Source: Dipylidium caninum
Taxonomy: Eukaryota; Platyhelminthes; Cestoda; Cyclophyllidea; Dipylidiidae
DNA: 64,000 nucleotides
Direction: 5' to 3'
Assembly: GCA_017562135.1 (NCBI GenBank)
Contig: QEYB01000282.1
Location: forward strand, 1,073,501-1,137,500
Part shown: positions 20,367 to 31,465 of the stretch, one piece after another
Numbering within the stretch: position 1 is the first letter of the stretch
Layout: each line of letters starts with the position of its first letter
The notes under the pieces: generated by a model
Told to the model about the DNA's origin: nothing
Databases searched by the model: none
Seen by the model: the letters and a program-made list of their open reading frames with translations, nothing else
Translations under genes and position numbers: made by a program

Positions 20367-22579
20367 TACAAGTAGTTAAAATTGGGTAGCTTGCAGAGAA
20401 TCCGAGAAGCTCCTTCAAACATACAATTTATACTCAGCCAAAGGCCACAGCACCGCGTAGCGTAGCGATCAGCATCGGACTAAGCCTTAAATGAGGGGAA
20501 TTCCAGACGACTTGCTCTGTTGATATGCTTATTAACCTCCTACAAACCCACTACAACATCGTTGAACAGAAGGCCTCTTGTTCGAGACTATTAGTGATAC
20601 CATATCTTGTGTTAAGAACCCGGCTTATTGCGGAAGGATGGAGTCTTTTCGTAAAATAACGTTGAGACAGACGGCTAGGATATTGTGTGTCCTCCTGCTC
20701 GGGAGCACGAGAGTGAGCAGTCTTTTGAAGATGTTTTCTGTTAAAACATCTCCCCTGCTATTCCGATGGTGTTTCACAGTTTACTGTGAAAGAAGAAAGG
20801 GGTGATAAAAGATTCTCAGTTGTTTTTGAGTGTTCCTTTCTATTTTGGAGTCTTTAAAGCCTATTGTTCCAATAAAATGCGTTTTGTGCTAAAGGCATTA
20901 ATCCTACGAGGAGATTCAATGAAAGATGAAGACTATTGTCATCAGCATCATGGAAACCATTGTAATATTTCCCCGTTTATAAGTCCTAGCAAGGCGCATA
21001 ATAACAAATCCTATCTGCTTGACCGAATTAGTGCCAACGCCACAAAATAACATCAGAAGGAAGATAATTTGAATATTTCTTTTGGAAGGAATGAGAAACT
21101 GTAAAAGAAGAGGATGTCCTGCAGTCATTACAATCTCCATTTTAATAAATTTTCGAATAAAGAATGCAGAGTTTTCAATAACCTGTGACTACTAACAAGA
21201 TAATAGATCCTAAATTGTTTGGGCGTCATTATGCGATTTGTAAGCTTATGCCAACTCAAAACTAGTGGAAGAAAATCAACCGCAACACCGCCAAGGTTTA
21301 ACCTTGGAGCAAATAAGGCATAAAACTGTCAGTATATTGCTAGTTGTGGAAGGATTTAAAATATGCATGTGTGATCGTAGCGCAGACGTTTGTAGATTGG
21401 ACTCCTAATTATGCTTTAACAAAATAGCAAAGGCCTAGTCTGGAACTGGATAAACGGTGAGTATGTCCTCAAGGGGTTATTCATGATGGCTGAGCGAGGT
21501 GTTTATTTTTTATTTCATGGCTTTGTTGAGGACGTATGAAGTATACGTGCTCCGGAGATGAACTATGCCACAAAAAAGAACTCTTCATATTTCCACCGGC
21601 AGATGCTACATTAGGCGGGGGCGGGATTCACCATATAATTGTTGTTTGAATTATGCAATTTGAATTATTGTCCCTCAGATTTATGGCTTTCACTACGATC
21701 ATCTGAAGGAAAGAAGTTTGTCGAAGGCGCTCTAAATGCGGAGATATTAGTCATATAAAGTTTTTCGCTAATTGAGGATAGATGGTCCCGTCCAGTCTGT
21801 TAGCGCGTCCGATAGGGAGAGAACGAAGAATAGCGTGGACGAAGCAGAAACGAAGGTGGATCTTGAACTAATTTAGATCGCGCGCCTCTTGGTCACGGAG
21901 TATTAAATTACAATGTCTCTTTTTCTCCCAAAAACAAAAAAATTATTTTAGTTTCAATCCTACCTGTTGCAGATAAATAATGGGTTTGAAGTTCCACGGA
22001 ACTATCGAACATGGATAAACCGATCTGGAGGACCTAAAATTAGACACCATCAATTGGTATTATTACGATTTAAATCAGACCCTTGCACTCTTACCACCAT
22101 TAACCCCTTCACTACCGTTTCCTTTGACATATAATTGCCAACTGGTACCATCTGGAGACATCATCTATGCCGAATGCATAATTACATTTTTTGGAGGACG
22201 ATAAACGTCCTAGCCTCTAAATGAGCAACGAATCCATTGGCACCTGATTAAGCTGACCTGCCAATCCACTGCCGGTGGGTCCAGAGTCGGCTTCTCATTT
22301 TCTTATCAGAGAGCCATTCTTGAGAAAGAGTCGGCATTATCTTCTCTTAACTCTGAAATATCGAGTGCAATGTTTAATATGAGGCAAGTATATTTAAGAG
22401 GCGAAGGTTCTTATATTCATGTGGATGTTAAATATGTGGTTTACATAAATACGTTTTTTATGGAGTATTTGTGATGTGCCACGTGTTAGTGTCAAAACAC
22501 GATCTTCCTTATTACATTTTCTGGCTTCCGAATTCTTATATTATAACTAAGCATTATAAGTAATAAATGCTTGTTTCAG

Positions 22580-22687
22580 CGACGCTCTGTCAGCTCTACC
22601 GTCTGAACTTCAGATCTTGGAGCCTGACAGTGATACACAATCGTGCAAGCGCAAATCAAGAGATATGTCTTATTCTTACGTAACACC
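22580..22687 (+). CDS. TFCP2: CP2 exon, N-terminal region
   Basis: Reads [18 protein letters not shown] and ends SYSYVTP. It corresponds to the short motif (SDVLALP in vertebrates) just before the DNA-binding domain. Acceptor ttgtttcag, donor gtaagt. The initiator Met is not in this exon. Confidence 0.85.
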
Positions 22688-25600
22688 GTAAGTCACCCTT
22701 CCATGTTGACCTTCGAAACAGCTTAATCTTATTTATTGTTAAAATTTTCCCTCAAACACGCTACTTGAAGCAATACTTGTATGCTGCACGTCTAGCCAAA
22801 TTCATCTTAGAGCAAGAATCCTATAAGTTTAATGATTATTTATACGCATTATGCCCTCCTTTGGTGTCTTTAGCCTGACAATCGAGTTGAAGGCGCCTAC
22901 ATCTCCGGCTACTTTGCTATCCGAAGACTCCCTGACTTACCTAAATCAAGATCAACCGTACACGATTGAGATCAGTGATGCGTATGGTGAAAAGTCAGGT
23001 CTTGTGAGAGTGAGTTACCTACTCACAAAGTGGTTCACTTCTTACTTTGGGCTTTATCTGCCCATTCTGCATTTTAGAGCGTCGTTAGAATTTGTTTCTA
23101 CCAAGAACGCCTACAAGTCAATGAGGCTCAACATCTAGCCCTTTGGCAGGCACATCACCACAATGAACGGATGCTTGATCTTGGTATGAAACTTGCGACC
23201 AATTCTTAATTATGCTTATCTGATGCGTCTGGTAGATATGGAGGGGTGCTTCAATTGCCGAAAAGTCTATGTCGATCCGGATAACCTAAACGCCGTGGTT
23301 TGCATATGGCACACCTCCGCTTCCTGTAGTCTGTCTCTTAAAGCCCACTGTGTTAGCACAGAGTTTACGGCTAAGAAACACGGCGGTGAAAAAGGTGTTC
23401 CATTTCGCATTCAAGTGAGTTTACTTTTTCTTTGAGTTGAAGCGGAATTATCAACCATAGTATTTTTGCTTATGATCGATTTTACTACATCCCTAATTTG
23501 TCTTCAACCTGTCACTGTTGCTCCGTTGTGAGTTTCATCCCGGAATCTTGATTTGCTCTTGTACAGCTTATGTTTCTTTGCTTTGAAGAATTCTTACAGT
23601 AGATGAATATGTCTTTGATTTTGGGTCTGAGATGAGACAGAGGCGGTTATTAGGCAGTGACTGAAGAACTTACCACTCACAACTTAATCGCAGTTAAGTT
23701 TGATGTACGCTAGGTTTTTACAAAATTGGTGGCGGGGTAGGAGAGCTGTAGACTCCGGCAGATTGATTTATACAGGTGAAGAATTTAATTACTTTTCGGC
23801 AAACTATGAGAAAGCTTCTCACAATAATTTAATCGCTTTCCAACTCTATCTGGGCTACATGGATAATCTACTACTAATCCAGCGAATGAGTCATCGATGG
23901 GTTTATGTACACAGACTTTAATACTAAGTCATACATTTACTGAGCTAGTTTTGCGGATATAAAGATGCATGTTTACACATATCTTCCATGTACATTTGCC
24001 TTATCCATAGGTTGACTCGTTCTGGGAGTGTGACAACTCTCACATCTATTCGGCAGCTTGTCAAGTTAAGGTCTTTAAACCCAAGGGTGCCGACCGAAAG
24101 AATCGGACTGATCGCGAAAAGCTCGACAAACGCACAAAAATCGAAAGAGTATGTCAACTTTCTTATCAAGAAATCAGATAACTAGCGCTTCTCAGACACA
24201 ATTATCTGTATTGTGTTCTCATTTACCTAATATTAAATGTCTTACGGTCATCTGATTTGAAATACAATGCGTTGATAATAAACTTTATGTAGTGATGGAT
24301 AGCGACAATAGTATCAAACATTGGATTCAACAATATCCTTTTTAAACTTAATAGTTTAACTTTGTATACCCTCAGTACTGAACAATCGTATCACGGTCTA
24401 CCTTTCTTACATCAATAAATCACAATTTTGTGAGATGAAATTGACCGCATCCGTCCTTTCTAATTCCCTTGTAGGAACAATATCGTCCAGCAGCGACGAC
24501 AACATTTCTAGATGAGGTGGCATACTGTCCACTAAGCCGTCTAGCCCTCAACGATCCGGTCCCATCAACCACAACTGAACATTCAGTTTTGGCCGCTCTT
24601 GACGATTTTCTTTCTTCAGGAAGCCAGTATCAGCCATTAATGTCGCCCCCGCCCTCCTCGTCGTCACAACATGGAACGACAGGAGTGGATCCGATTCCCG
24701 CCAGTCCTCTTTGTCCTTCGCTCCTTGTGCAGTGCAAGCGTTCAGCTCAAGATGACGAAGGCCTTGACGCCAGTTTGCGGGAGATCAGTCTAGTGGGATG
24801 GGAGGCCACTCAGCAAGTAGATGCTCCCATTCCTCTCCTCCCTCCACCCGTGAAGAATGGACGGCTTTTGGATCAAAACGACAAAATGTGAGTCGTTCAT
24901 ACTGAGTTCGGTATTTCACCCTCTATCTATTTTCTCTTCCTTTAGAGTCTTATTTTAAAAAGGAGATTCTTTAAGATAGATCAGTCCGGATTCCGAGAAG
25001 TGATTTTCGGCAGATAACGTAATCTACTGTTTCGCCAAGTACTGAGAGCACTTAGATGATGAGTTTGTTAATCTTTGCTTATTGCCGCTGCTTTCAACTT
25101 AAGATCCGCTATATTATGCTAATTAAACTTGTATTCCTTGTTCTTTGTGCAGGAGCGATCCGGTTGCAGGTGTGGAGGTCAATGTGGACGCACTACCATT
25201 TTCGCAGTGTGACATTAGTGAACACCGGGCTTGCACACCATCTTTCCAACCAATCTTCACTTTCTCCGCTTCCACTACTACCGCTAGTGTATGCGCTTCT
25301 GGTGACGTTTTCAAACATCCACAAATCCAGTCTCATTGCTCTTCTATTCTCTCACAAAAACGGAGCACCACACCCGGCGATGAGGAAGTACCGTGTCCTG
25401 GCACCTGTTCATGTTGCGGAAAATCTTGCTCTGCTTCCGCTATCTTTCCAGACCTCAATTCTGATACCTCACTTGAATGGAGTGTCAAGAGACTGCGTAG
25501 GAAACGTCAATCTATGACGGGAGTGAGGCACATGGTTCGTCTACCGTTTCCTTTCGTTGTAATTATAGTCAAATTTATTAACTGCTGAGGTTAGATAGAT

Positions 25601-28446
25601 GCCCAGTTCATTAGTTCATTACTCTCGACCTACTCTCCGCTAGGAGCCTTCTTTTTTTGGAACACCTTGATTTGCTATCACATAAACCGATAGGCAGAAT
25701 GGTATTAGAAATTGATTTTCGTTATGCAAGGACACTCAAGAGCCCAGGATAAATGTACTTGTTAAAAAACCTCATATACTTACAGCCTATGAATAGTTAT
25801 GTTACACTTCGAGCAACTTATGTTTGGTCATTTGACAGATAGTCACTGAATTCACCACGTTAAGTAGGCTTTCACGTCCTTAAGGGTTCTACTATTTCAT
25901 CGGCTTCGTCCCCGTTGAAGTATTGCGCTGACTAGAGCCTGGACATTATCATGCACCAAATCCCTTTCTCTAAGCAATTTCTTTTCAATAATCATCAAGA
26001 ATAATAACCCTGAAGTATGTTTTATTCCATTACCTTGAGGTGGTTTTATTTTGTTTATTTTTCATTATTAATAGTCGTCGACCTTCGGCCTCCATTATTT
26101 TCGATTCTCCTCAAGATGGCGATGTTAAGGGCTCATATTTTACTTCAAAAGTAACCGTTACTCGATCTCTTTTCGTCTTCCATCACCCTTAATTATAACA
26201 ACATGCTTGAGATCGGGTTTGATTGCTCAAAGTCGACGTCATATCTACCTGCCCAGTGTAGATGCCTTGCTTTCGTACCCAACAGCCGTATTCGTTTTTA
26301 CGTGTCTCTCCTTTGGCGTATCGAAAACGCAGGAGTAATCTTTTCAGAAAATGCGAAGTGAAATGCTTAAATAGTTGAGTGACACAAAGTTAGTTGTGTT
26401 TATACTTGGAGGCTGTCGAAGTCATCATCTTAAGTTAGACGCATGACCTAAGTTTCTGAAGTACAAACTGGCACTAATGCAGAATTTGATCTGACATTAA
26501 ATAGTAATTCATAAGTAGTGTAAATTCACTTTCTTTTCATACCAGAGGCCTCCACGTGCTGCTCAAGTTGGAAAAGGTAAGGCAGTGGTTTCCTGTATGC
26601 CTTTCACAACCTCAGACTACTCCAGTCACACTCTGGATGATGACAATGAGACAGCGGTGGGCGAACGTCGGCCGTCTACCTCCAGTGAGACCAGTCAACT
26701 TATTCCTTCGGACAAGTCTTCTAAACCACCTTCGCAAACTAAAAGTGAAGCTGAGGAAGGTGAAGAAGAGGAAGATGATGCGGTGGGAGGGGAGGAGGAT
26801 GCCGGAGGGGAGGAAGGCGATGACGAGAGCGAAGGGGGTACTGCTAATTCTCGTTCTTCATCGATGCCACTCCCCGCGCCTTGTTCTGTCCTAACTGCAA
26901 ACGTCCCCGTCGCCGCATCCACCACCACCACCTCAGCGGGTCTGAGAACTTCACGGTCCTCGGCGGGGCTCTCCTCTCGACGTACTCGGACTTCCTTTAG
27001 AGCAGACATGTCACGAGCCGCTGTATCCAATTGGCTTCGTGCTTCCGGTTTCGGTAGTCTCAGGTCAAAGTTTGCCAAATTCACTGGTACGGTTTGCTTT
27101 TCATACCCCACATGGAGTCTGACTTGTTTCACTTCGTCACTTAAGTGGTTCTACTTACTTTGGGAGTCTTACTTTTTCCTCTTCCAGTGTTTATTTCCTA
27201 CTATTTTGACAGTTTTTATGGGTGTTATTTGTTTTGATTTGGAATTTTCCTGTTCGGGTTTTTTAAAAAAAACAAAGAAAACCCTATTATGTCGAGATAA
27301 TCGTGACACTGGCCGCCCGTTCACTCAAGGAGAGAACGTCCTAAAAAAAGTAGAGATAGAGGGAAGGAAATAGAGAGCTACCTCGTGTTGGCTCAGGATT
27401 TGACGACTTTCATTCTGAGGGTATAACTTGTGAAACCATCAGTCACAATGTGCATTTTTGATTCTCAAGCTGGTAGATTTTCTCGGTGTCTCTAGTGCCT
27501 CGGGTAATTTCGCAAGAACTTCCTCATAACTGTGGGTTTTTGTAAAGAGTTCATACAAAGTATTGGATACTCTCTCAGCGTACTAACCGCACTTTTTGTA
27601 GACATGTTGTTGTTTGTTTTACATTTTTATTTCGCCGTCAATAATATGTTTTCTCGGTCTTAAGTATTTGATTCGATTTGACAATCTGGTGTCGAGGCAG
27701 TGCATTTGAAATAGCATATATGTGTTTGGGTTAGGTGCCGACATGCTTCGACTAAACCGACGTGACCTCGTTCTCCTCTGCGGAACCGTTGAGGGCATTC
27801 GTCTTTCCAACGCAATACTGCAAAAGTAACAAATCTAGGTTTTTTTTACAATTCACATATTCACACCTTCACTGGAATTCACCTTACTCGTTCTAGACCG
27901 CCACGAGCTACTTGCACAATTTTTGTACGCAAAGCTTCCGAATCCAGTAAGTCGACTAATTTAGGTAGAATAAATGCTCGTTTGTTGCTTTTAGCCGATG
28001 ATAACAACTAAAATGGGCGTATTCTAAGGCCCTGTATTTGTCGTCTCTTTTGTAATCCCACCGAACCCGTTTATGGTGACTTCGTTGTGGAAGCCCGTTG
28101 CTTTTTTGTCTATTTTTAAATTCTACTTAGTCTTTCAAGCCATCTACCTGTACCAACAGACAGAGGCTGAGCTTCGCGTTCGTCTCTCCTCATACCTCAA
28201 GTTAGCAACTTCACCTTCAAGTATTGCAATTGTGTTAAAGAAATCGCCTAATTTCGACGTTGCTGTAAATGATGAGGTGATACTTTCCTCCTCATACGTC
28301 CTAGTACTCCAACGTATTGTCAGCATACTTTTTTCCTCTTTTTTTTTCAGGTGGTTGCATATTTTGAGGATCAAAGTTGCTTCTCTATCCGGGTTTCTGA
28401 TTTGGCTGCTGACTCAAAAGTCACCGTCTTTATACAGAAATTGTGA
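22580..28446 (+). CDS. TFCP2: CP2/LSF-family transcription factor (TFCP2/UBP1-like)
   Basis: CP2 proteins are nuclear, sequence-specific regulators that bind DNA as oligomers. Twelve exons join in phase throughout: 22580-22687, 22874-23009, 23078-23183, 23236-23414, 24011-24148, 24475-24887, 25153-25522, 26546-27086, 27735-27825, 27897-27946, 28131-28276 and 28351-28446 (stop TGA 28444). They encode 790 residues plus a missing N-terminal start. The DNA-binding domain is certain: [33 protein letters not shown] and [20 protein letters not shown] match CP2 (not grainyhead) proteins. A SAM-like domain follows ([20 protein letters not shown] then [20 protein letters not shown]), then the C-terminal oligomerisation region ([16 protein letters not shown]). 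Human TFCP2 has 502 residues, so this protein is much longer, through a linker of about 400 residues. Confidence 0.95.
22874..23009 (+). CDS. TFCP2: CP2 exon, start of DNA-binding domain
   Basis: Encodes [20 protein letters not shown] and [14 protein letters not shown]. The TSPA...LTYLNQ-Q-Y series is the opening of the CP2 DNA-binding domain. Phase 2 in, phase 0 out, donor gtgagt. Confidence 0.95.
23078..23183 (+). CDS. TFCP2: CP2 exon, DNA-binding domain
   Basis: Reads [20 protein letters not shown] then [15 protein letters not shown], aligned with the vertebrate FRVVFHDRRLQ...ILDI segment. The usual H-D-R-R is Y-Q-E-R here. The intron before is 68 bp and the one after 52 bp. Confidence 0.93.
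23236..23414 (+). CDS. TFCP2: CP2 exon, DNA-binding core
   Basis: Encodes [20 protein letters not shown] and [20 protein letters not shown] then FRIQ. The H-C-V/[18 protein letters not shown] block is nearly invariant in the CP2 subfamily. Confidence 0.96.
24011..24148 (+). CDS. TFCP2: CP2 exon, DNA-binding domain end
   Basis: Reads [20 protein letters not shown] then [20 protein letters not shown]. The basic KPKGADRK...DREK...KRT run is the CP2 DNA-contact and nuclear-localising segment. Donor gtatgt after IER. Confidence 0.96.
24475..24887 (+). CDS. TFCP2: CP2 exon, start of long linker
   Basis: Begins [20 protein letters not shown], which still matches the vertebrate EKYQPSYETT segment. 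It then becomes Ser/Pro-rich ([14 protein letters not shown]) without known domains. Ends in phase 2 at gtgagt. Confidence 0.9.
25153..25522 (+). CDS. TFCP2: CP2 linker exon with Cys cluster
   Basis: Encodes [20 protein letters not shown] and further Ser/Thr-rich sequence, with a small Cys cluster [12 protein letters not shown] and a basic patch KRLRRKRQS. Phase in and out fit both neighbours. There is no equivalent in human TFCP2. Confidence 0.82.
26546..27086 (+). CDS. TFCP2: CP2 exon, acidic linker and first part of SAM-like domain
   Basis: An acidic run ([20 protein letters not shown]) is followed by Ser/Thr-rich sequence and then [25 protein letters not shown], the first helices of the CP2 SAM-like domain. 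The donor gtacgg at 27087 splits a Gly codon, completed by the next exon. Confidence 0.92.
27735..27825 (+). CDS. TFCP2: CP2 exon, second part of SAM-like domain
   Basis: Reads [20 protein letters not shown] then [10 protein letters not shown], the counterpart of vertebrate [28 protein letters not shown]. Acceptor gggttag, donor gtaaca. Confidence 0.95.
27897..27946 (+). CDS. TFCP2: CP2 micro-exon
   Basis: A 50-base exon encoding [17 protein letters not shown], aligned with the vertebrate VRPRLTIYVCQES strand. Phases on both sides fit, which is why I accept so short an exon. Confidence 0.87.
28131..28276 (+). CDS. TFCP2: CP2 exon, C-terminal oligomerisation region
   Basis: Encodes [20 protein letters not shown] and on to [11 protein letters not shown], matching the vertebrate AIYLEELTAVELTEKI...ISDE region. 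Acceptor ttctacttag. Confidence 0.94.
28351..28446 (+). CDS. TFCP2: CP2 last coding exon
   Basis: After a long T-rich acceptor it reads [20 protein letters not shown] and ends TVFIQKL with stop TGA at 28444-28446. Vertebrate CP2 proteins end in the same place with a similar hydrophobic strand. Confidence 0.94.
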   Translation: MVAYFEDQSCFSIRVSDLAADSKVTVFIQKL

Positions 28447-31400
28447 ATTCTTGTACAAATTCAGTTATTTGTGTTTTTTTTTTCTCTCTGACTAACACAT
28501 TTTGCCCCTCTATTCCAAAATACACGTACAAAGTATCATTAGAGCATCTCTAGTTCTATTGCCATGGCCTGGGCTTTGCTACTTAAATCGCCAAGTAATA
28601 TAAGTAGCATGCGACAGCCATTATTATTTGTAGTTTTTTTTTACTGTGATCCACACACTGGAATTACGAATATTATGTGATGAGGGCCTATACCATTTTG
28701 ATGGACGGCCAGAAGGAAATCGGTGTCGAGAACCGTCAGTAAGTTGCCATTTTGTACTAATTTCGCTCATTGGCTTTTTATATTGTAAACAGAGCACCCT
28801 GCGACCGTCCGATGGTTCCCCCAATTGCCTCAGACGAATCAGCTCGCGGTCCGTGGTGGGATTTGCTAGGAGTGGAACGACTTAGACTTGGTTCTGGGGC
28901 AGCACTTTTCGTTGCAATGGTGAAACATTAACCAACCCCCCGGTACTGGTGATATCCCGGCCCTCGTCTGCTTTTCCGCATGCTTAAGTCACCAACTTTT
29001 CCGTGGTTTGGATAAGATTGACGTTTGTCTGGGGTTTACTGTACACCACTTTTGCGGTAAGACTAGCGATATTCAATTTAGCGATAGAGAAATAAAATCC
29101 CAAAGCGAAATTAGCGTTACGCGATGTAGATCTGCGTAAGACTGAAATCCTGAGTTGAAATAGACACCCAGTCGAGTTTGATTCAAATGACCACTGATTC
29201 CCCCCCTCTCCCATTTTCGTGTTTCCTAGCTTAAGTGATTTTAGGTAGCCTTCTTGCACTCGATAACAGAGCTCAAAATCAGACATTTTCCCTAAATTGT
29301 AATGAAGGAATGGAAGTCGCATTCACCTCCTGTCGGTAGATGCACTTCTCCCCCGGCGGTCAGTCTTGTCAGCATCTCACTGACGCAAAATTAGCGTTAT
29401 TCGTTCTGTGACTCCTCGTCTAATTGCAGCTGCGACTCGTCAATGGTCGCCGCTACGAGCCCAAATGAATGATTCAGCATATCTGAGTGTAACGACGAAA
29501 CTGAAAGCTACGGCCTGAAGCGGCCTCACTTATAACAGGTTTTCGGGACACATGCGGTTGTTACTGCGATTTGCGTTACGAGTTCAAGTTCTGTGCAGAC
29601 AGGATGGGACCGCACTGGAATAAACGCAAAACGGCGTTGTCTGAGGTGAGGGCCTCCGACGGTACTGTTGCCGCAACTCCTTGTTTCTCTACTGACTGAA
29701 TAATTACGCTTACAAAGTTCTCGCCAAAATACATGGATCTACGCCTTTTTCGTATGTGCATCAAGTGGCGCGTCTTCCGTCTACGACATTCCGGTGTGTC
29801 GCTGGGTCTACGAGGCTACGGGGAATTTAGTTTTTTGGTAATTCCTTCTCAGTCTTCACCTAATGGGATTTAGGCAGTTTAGATGGCCTTTATTTTCCAG
29901 AGAGTTGACAAACGAGTAATCGGCGACTTCATCCCAGGTGAGTCTTCGTGTTTTCGGTCCAGATGTGTTGTAGGCGCTTCGCCCCCAACACAATAATCGG
30001 CCGGGCACCCAGTGAACCCCCTTTAGTTCGAGCACGTTTTTCGCATTGTTTTTTTGTTAGTGCGCGAAATTGGTGTGGTATACCTTTGCTCTGCTCTTTG
30101 GCTATGAGTTCAAAGTCATGTGGCCCTGACTGGGGATCGGTTCGTCGAAACCCATGTGGTAGAAACAATAAAGAGGGCAGATGCCACGTTGAACGAGAAG
30201 ATGCTCCTGTCGAGAGCATCTTCTGGTTTGATGTAGTAGTAAGCAATAATGACCTTTCCCGAAATCTGAGCCTAGTCTCGCTGTCCTGAGGTGTATAAAA
30301 AGCTGTGACATTTAGACGAGAGAAATTGCCGCTAGCTAGGACGGTGACTTCGCCGACCATACTGTTGCCGGACTGGACGAGGACTTAAACTGTCTGGATG
30401 GTGATTACGGCTTTTATAGACACACTATGTATAATTATAATGTAAGTGAGCGATTCTGTTCCCCCTGCATCGGATTGAAGTCATGCAGCTGCTTGATTGA
30501 AGTAAACGTCCTACTTATTTTCTAATAAGTAAAGGACCATGAATTTATAATATAGCGAGCAAAGGACAATACTTAAGTCTCTTCTGATGTTTCAAAACAA
30601 CCCACTATGTGCGCAATCGCGCCCTTGTTAACACAGTCGAATAAGTAGTTATTCTTCGGTGTGGATGCCTTGCGAGCGGTATAACGTCGTTCGCAATTGC
30701 AGTCCCACTTGTTATTGTCAGTAGTGATTTCTCGCGGTTTGGTCCGAGATCAGCGATGTTTTCACAAAACCGAGAAATTGTATTAATTAACTCCTTATTA
30801 CCGTTTTCACTCGAAAAACCCCAATTAATTAACAGGAAAAATCTATTGAAATCCTGCACTCCTCTCCCCTCCTCCCCCTCCTCTAAAGCAGCGACAAATT
30901 TTTCGATGGACTAAACCCCTGAGTATAAGTGTCTAATTCATATCTACAAACCTTTCTTTCCTTGACTATCACCTGACGCCAGTCAAGGTTTGACAGAGTC
31001 GGCTTATGACAGTCTCAGAATAGCGTCATTTACACACATAAACACAATGGCATAGCACGCGTGGGGTGCATGGTTTTGGGGGTTCTTTTCTTTTAACGGT
31101 CGTAATTAGGTCGCCTGGTTAACTGCCAAACGAAGCAAAATGGATATGACATGTACACCTCCCCACCAGCTCGTACACCTCCCCACCAGCTCGAGGGTAG
31201 GAACAGCGGTTCCCGTAACAGCTGACTTCGCCTGTGTGTTAGGTAAACCGACCTGACCCAGGGCCCGAGGTAATTCGCAAATAGGCTTAGTTGACAAGTT
31301 CTCGGGCCCATAAAATCCCCGCAAATATAACCCACATGATGCAAATATTGCGGGGCGGGGGTGGTGAGGGGGGAAATTCAAATATACAAGTGCATGTTCG

Positions 31401-31465
31401 TACATTAAAACACGTCCTTGTTAAAGAGGACAATCGGTGGCCAGGTAATTTCGTGAAATACAACA
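28447..31465. other. Intergenic region between CP2 and the SLC22 gene
   Basis: The two genes converge here. No AATAAA polyadenylation signal is obvious next to either stop codon. A short palindrome (acttattttctaataagt) lies near 30512. No gene was accepted. Confidence 0.5.
31153..31192. repeat. Perfect 20-bp tandem duplication
   Basis: The unit gtacacctccccaccagctc occurs twice head to tail. It is downstream of the SLC22 stop codon, probably in or just beyond its 3' UTR. Confidence 0.9.

Noticed and set aside
21973..22134. Open stretch after a ttgcag acceptor, possible missing CP2 5' exon
   Set aside because: Readable only in phase 0 and no donor gives the phase 2 exit needed for exon 22580.
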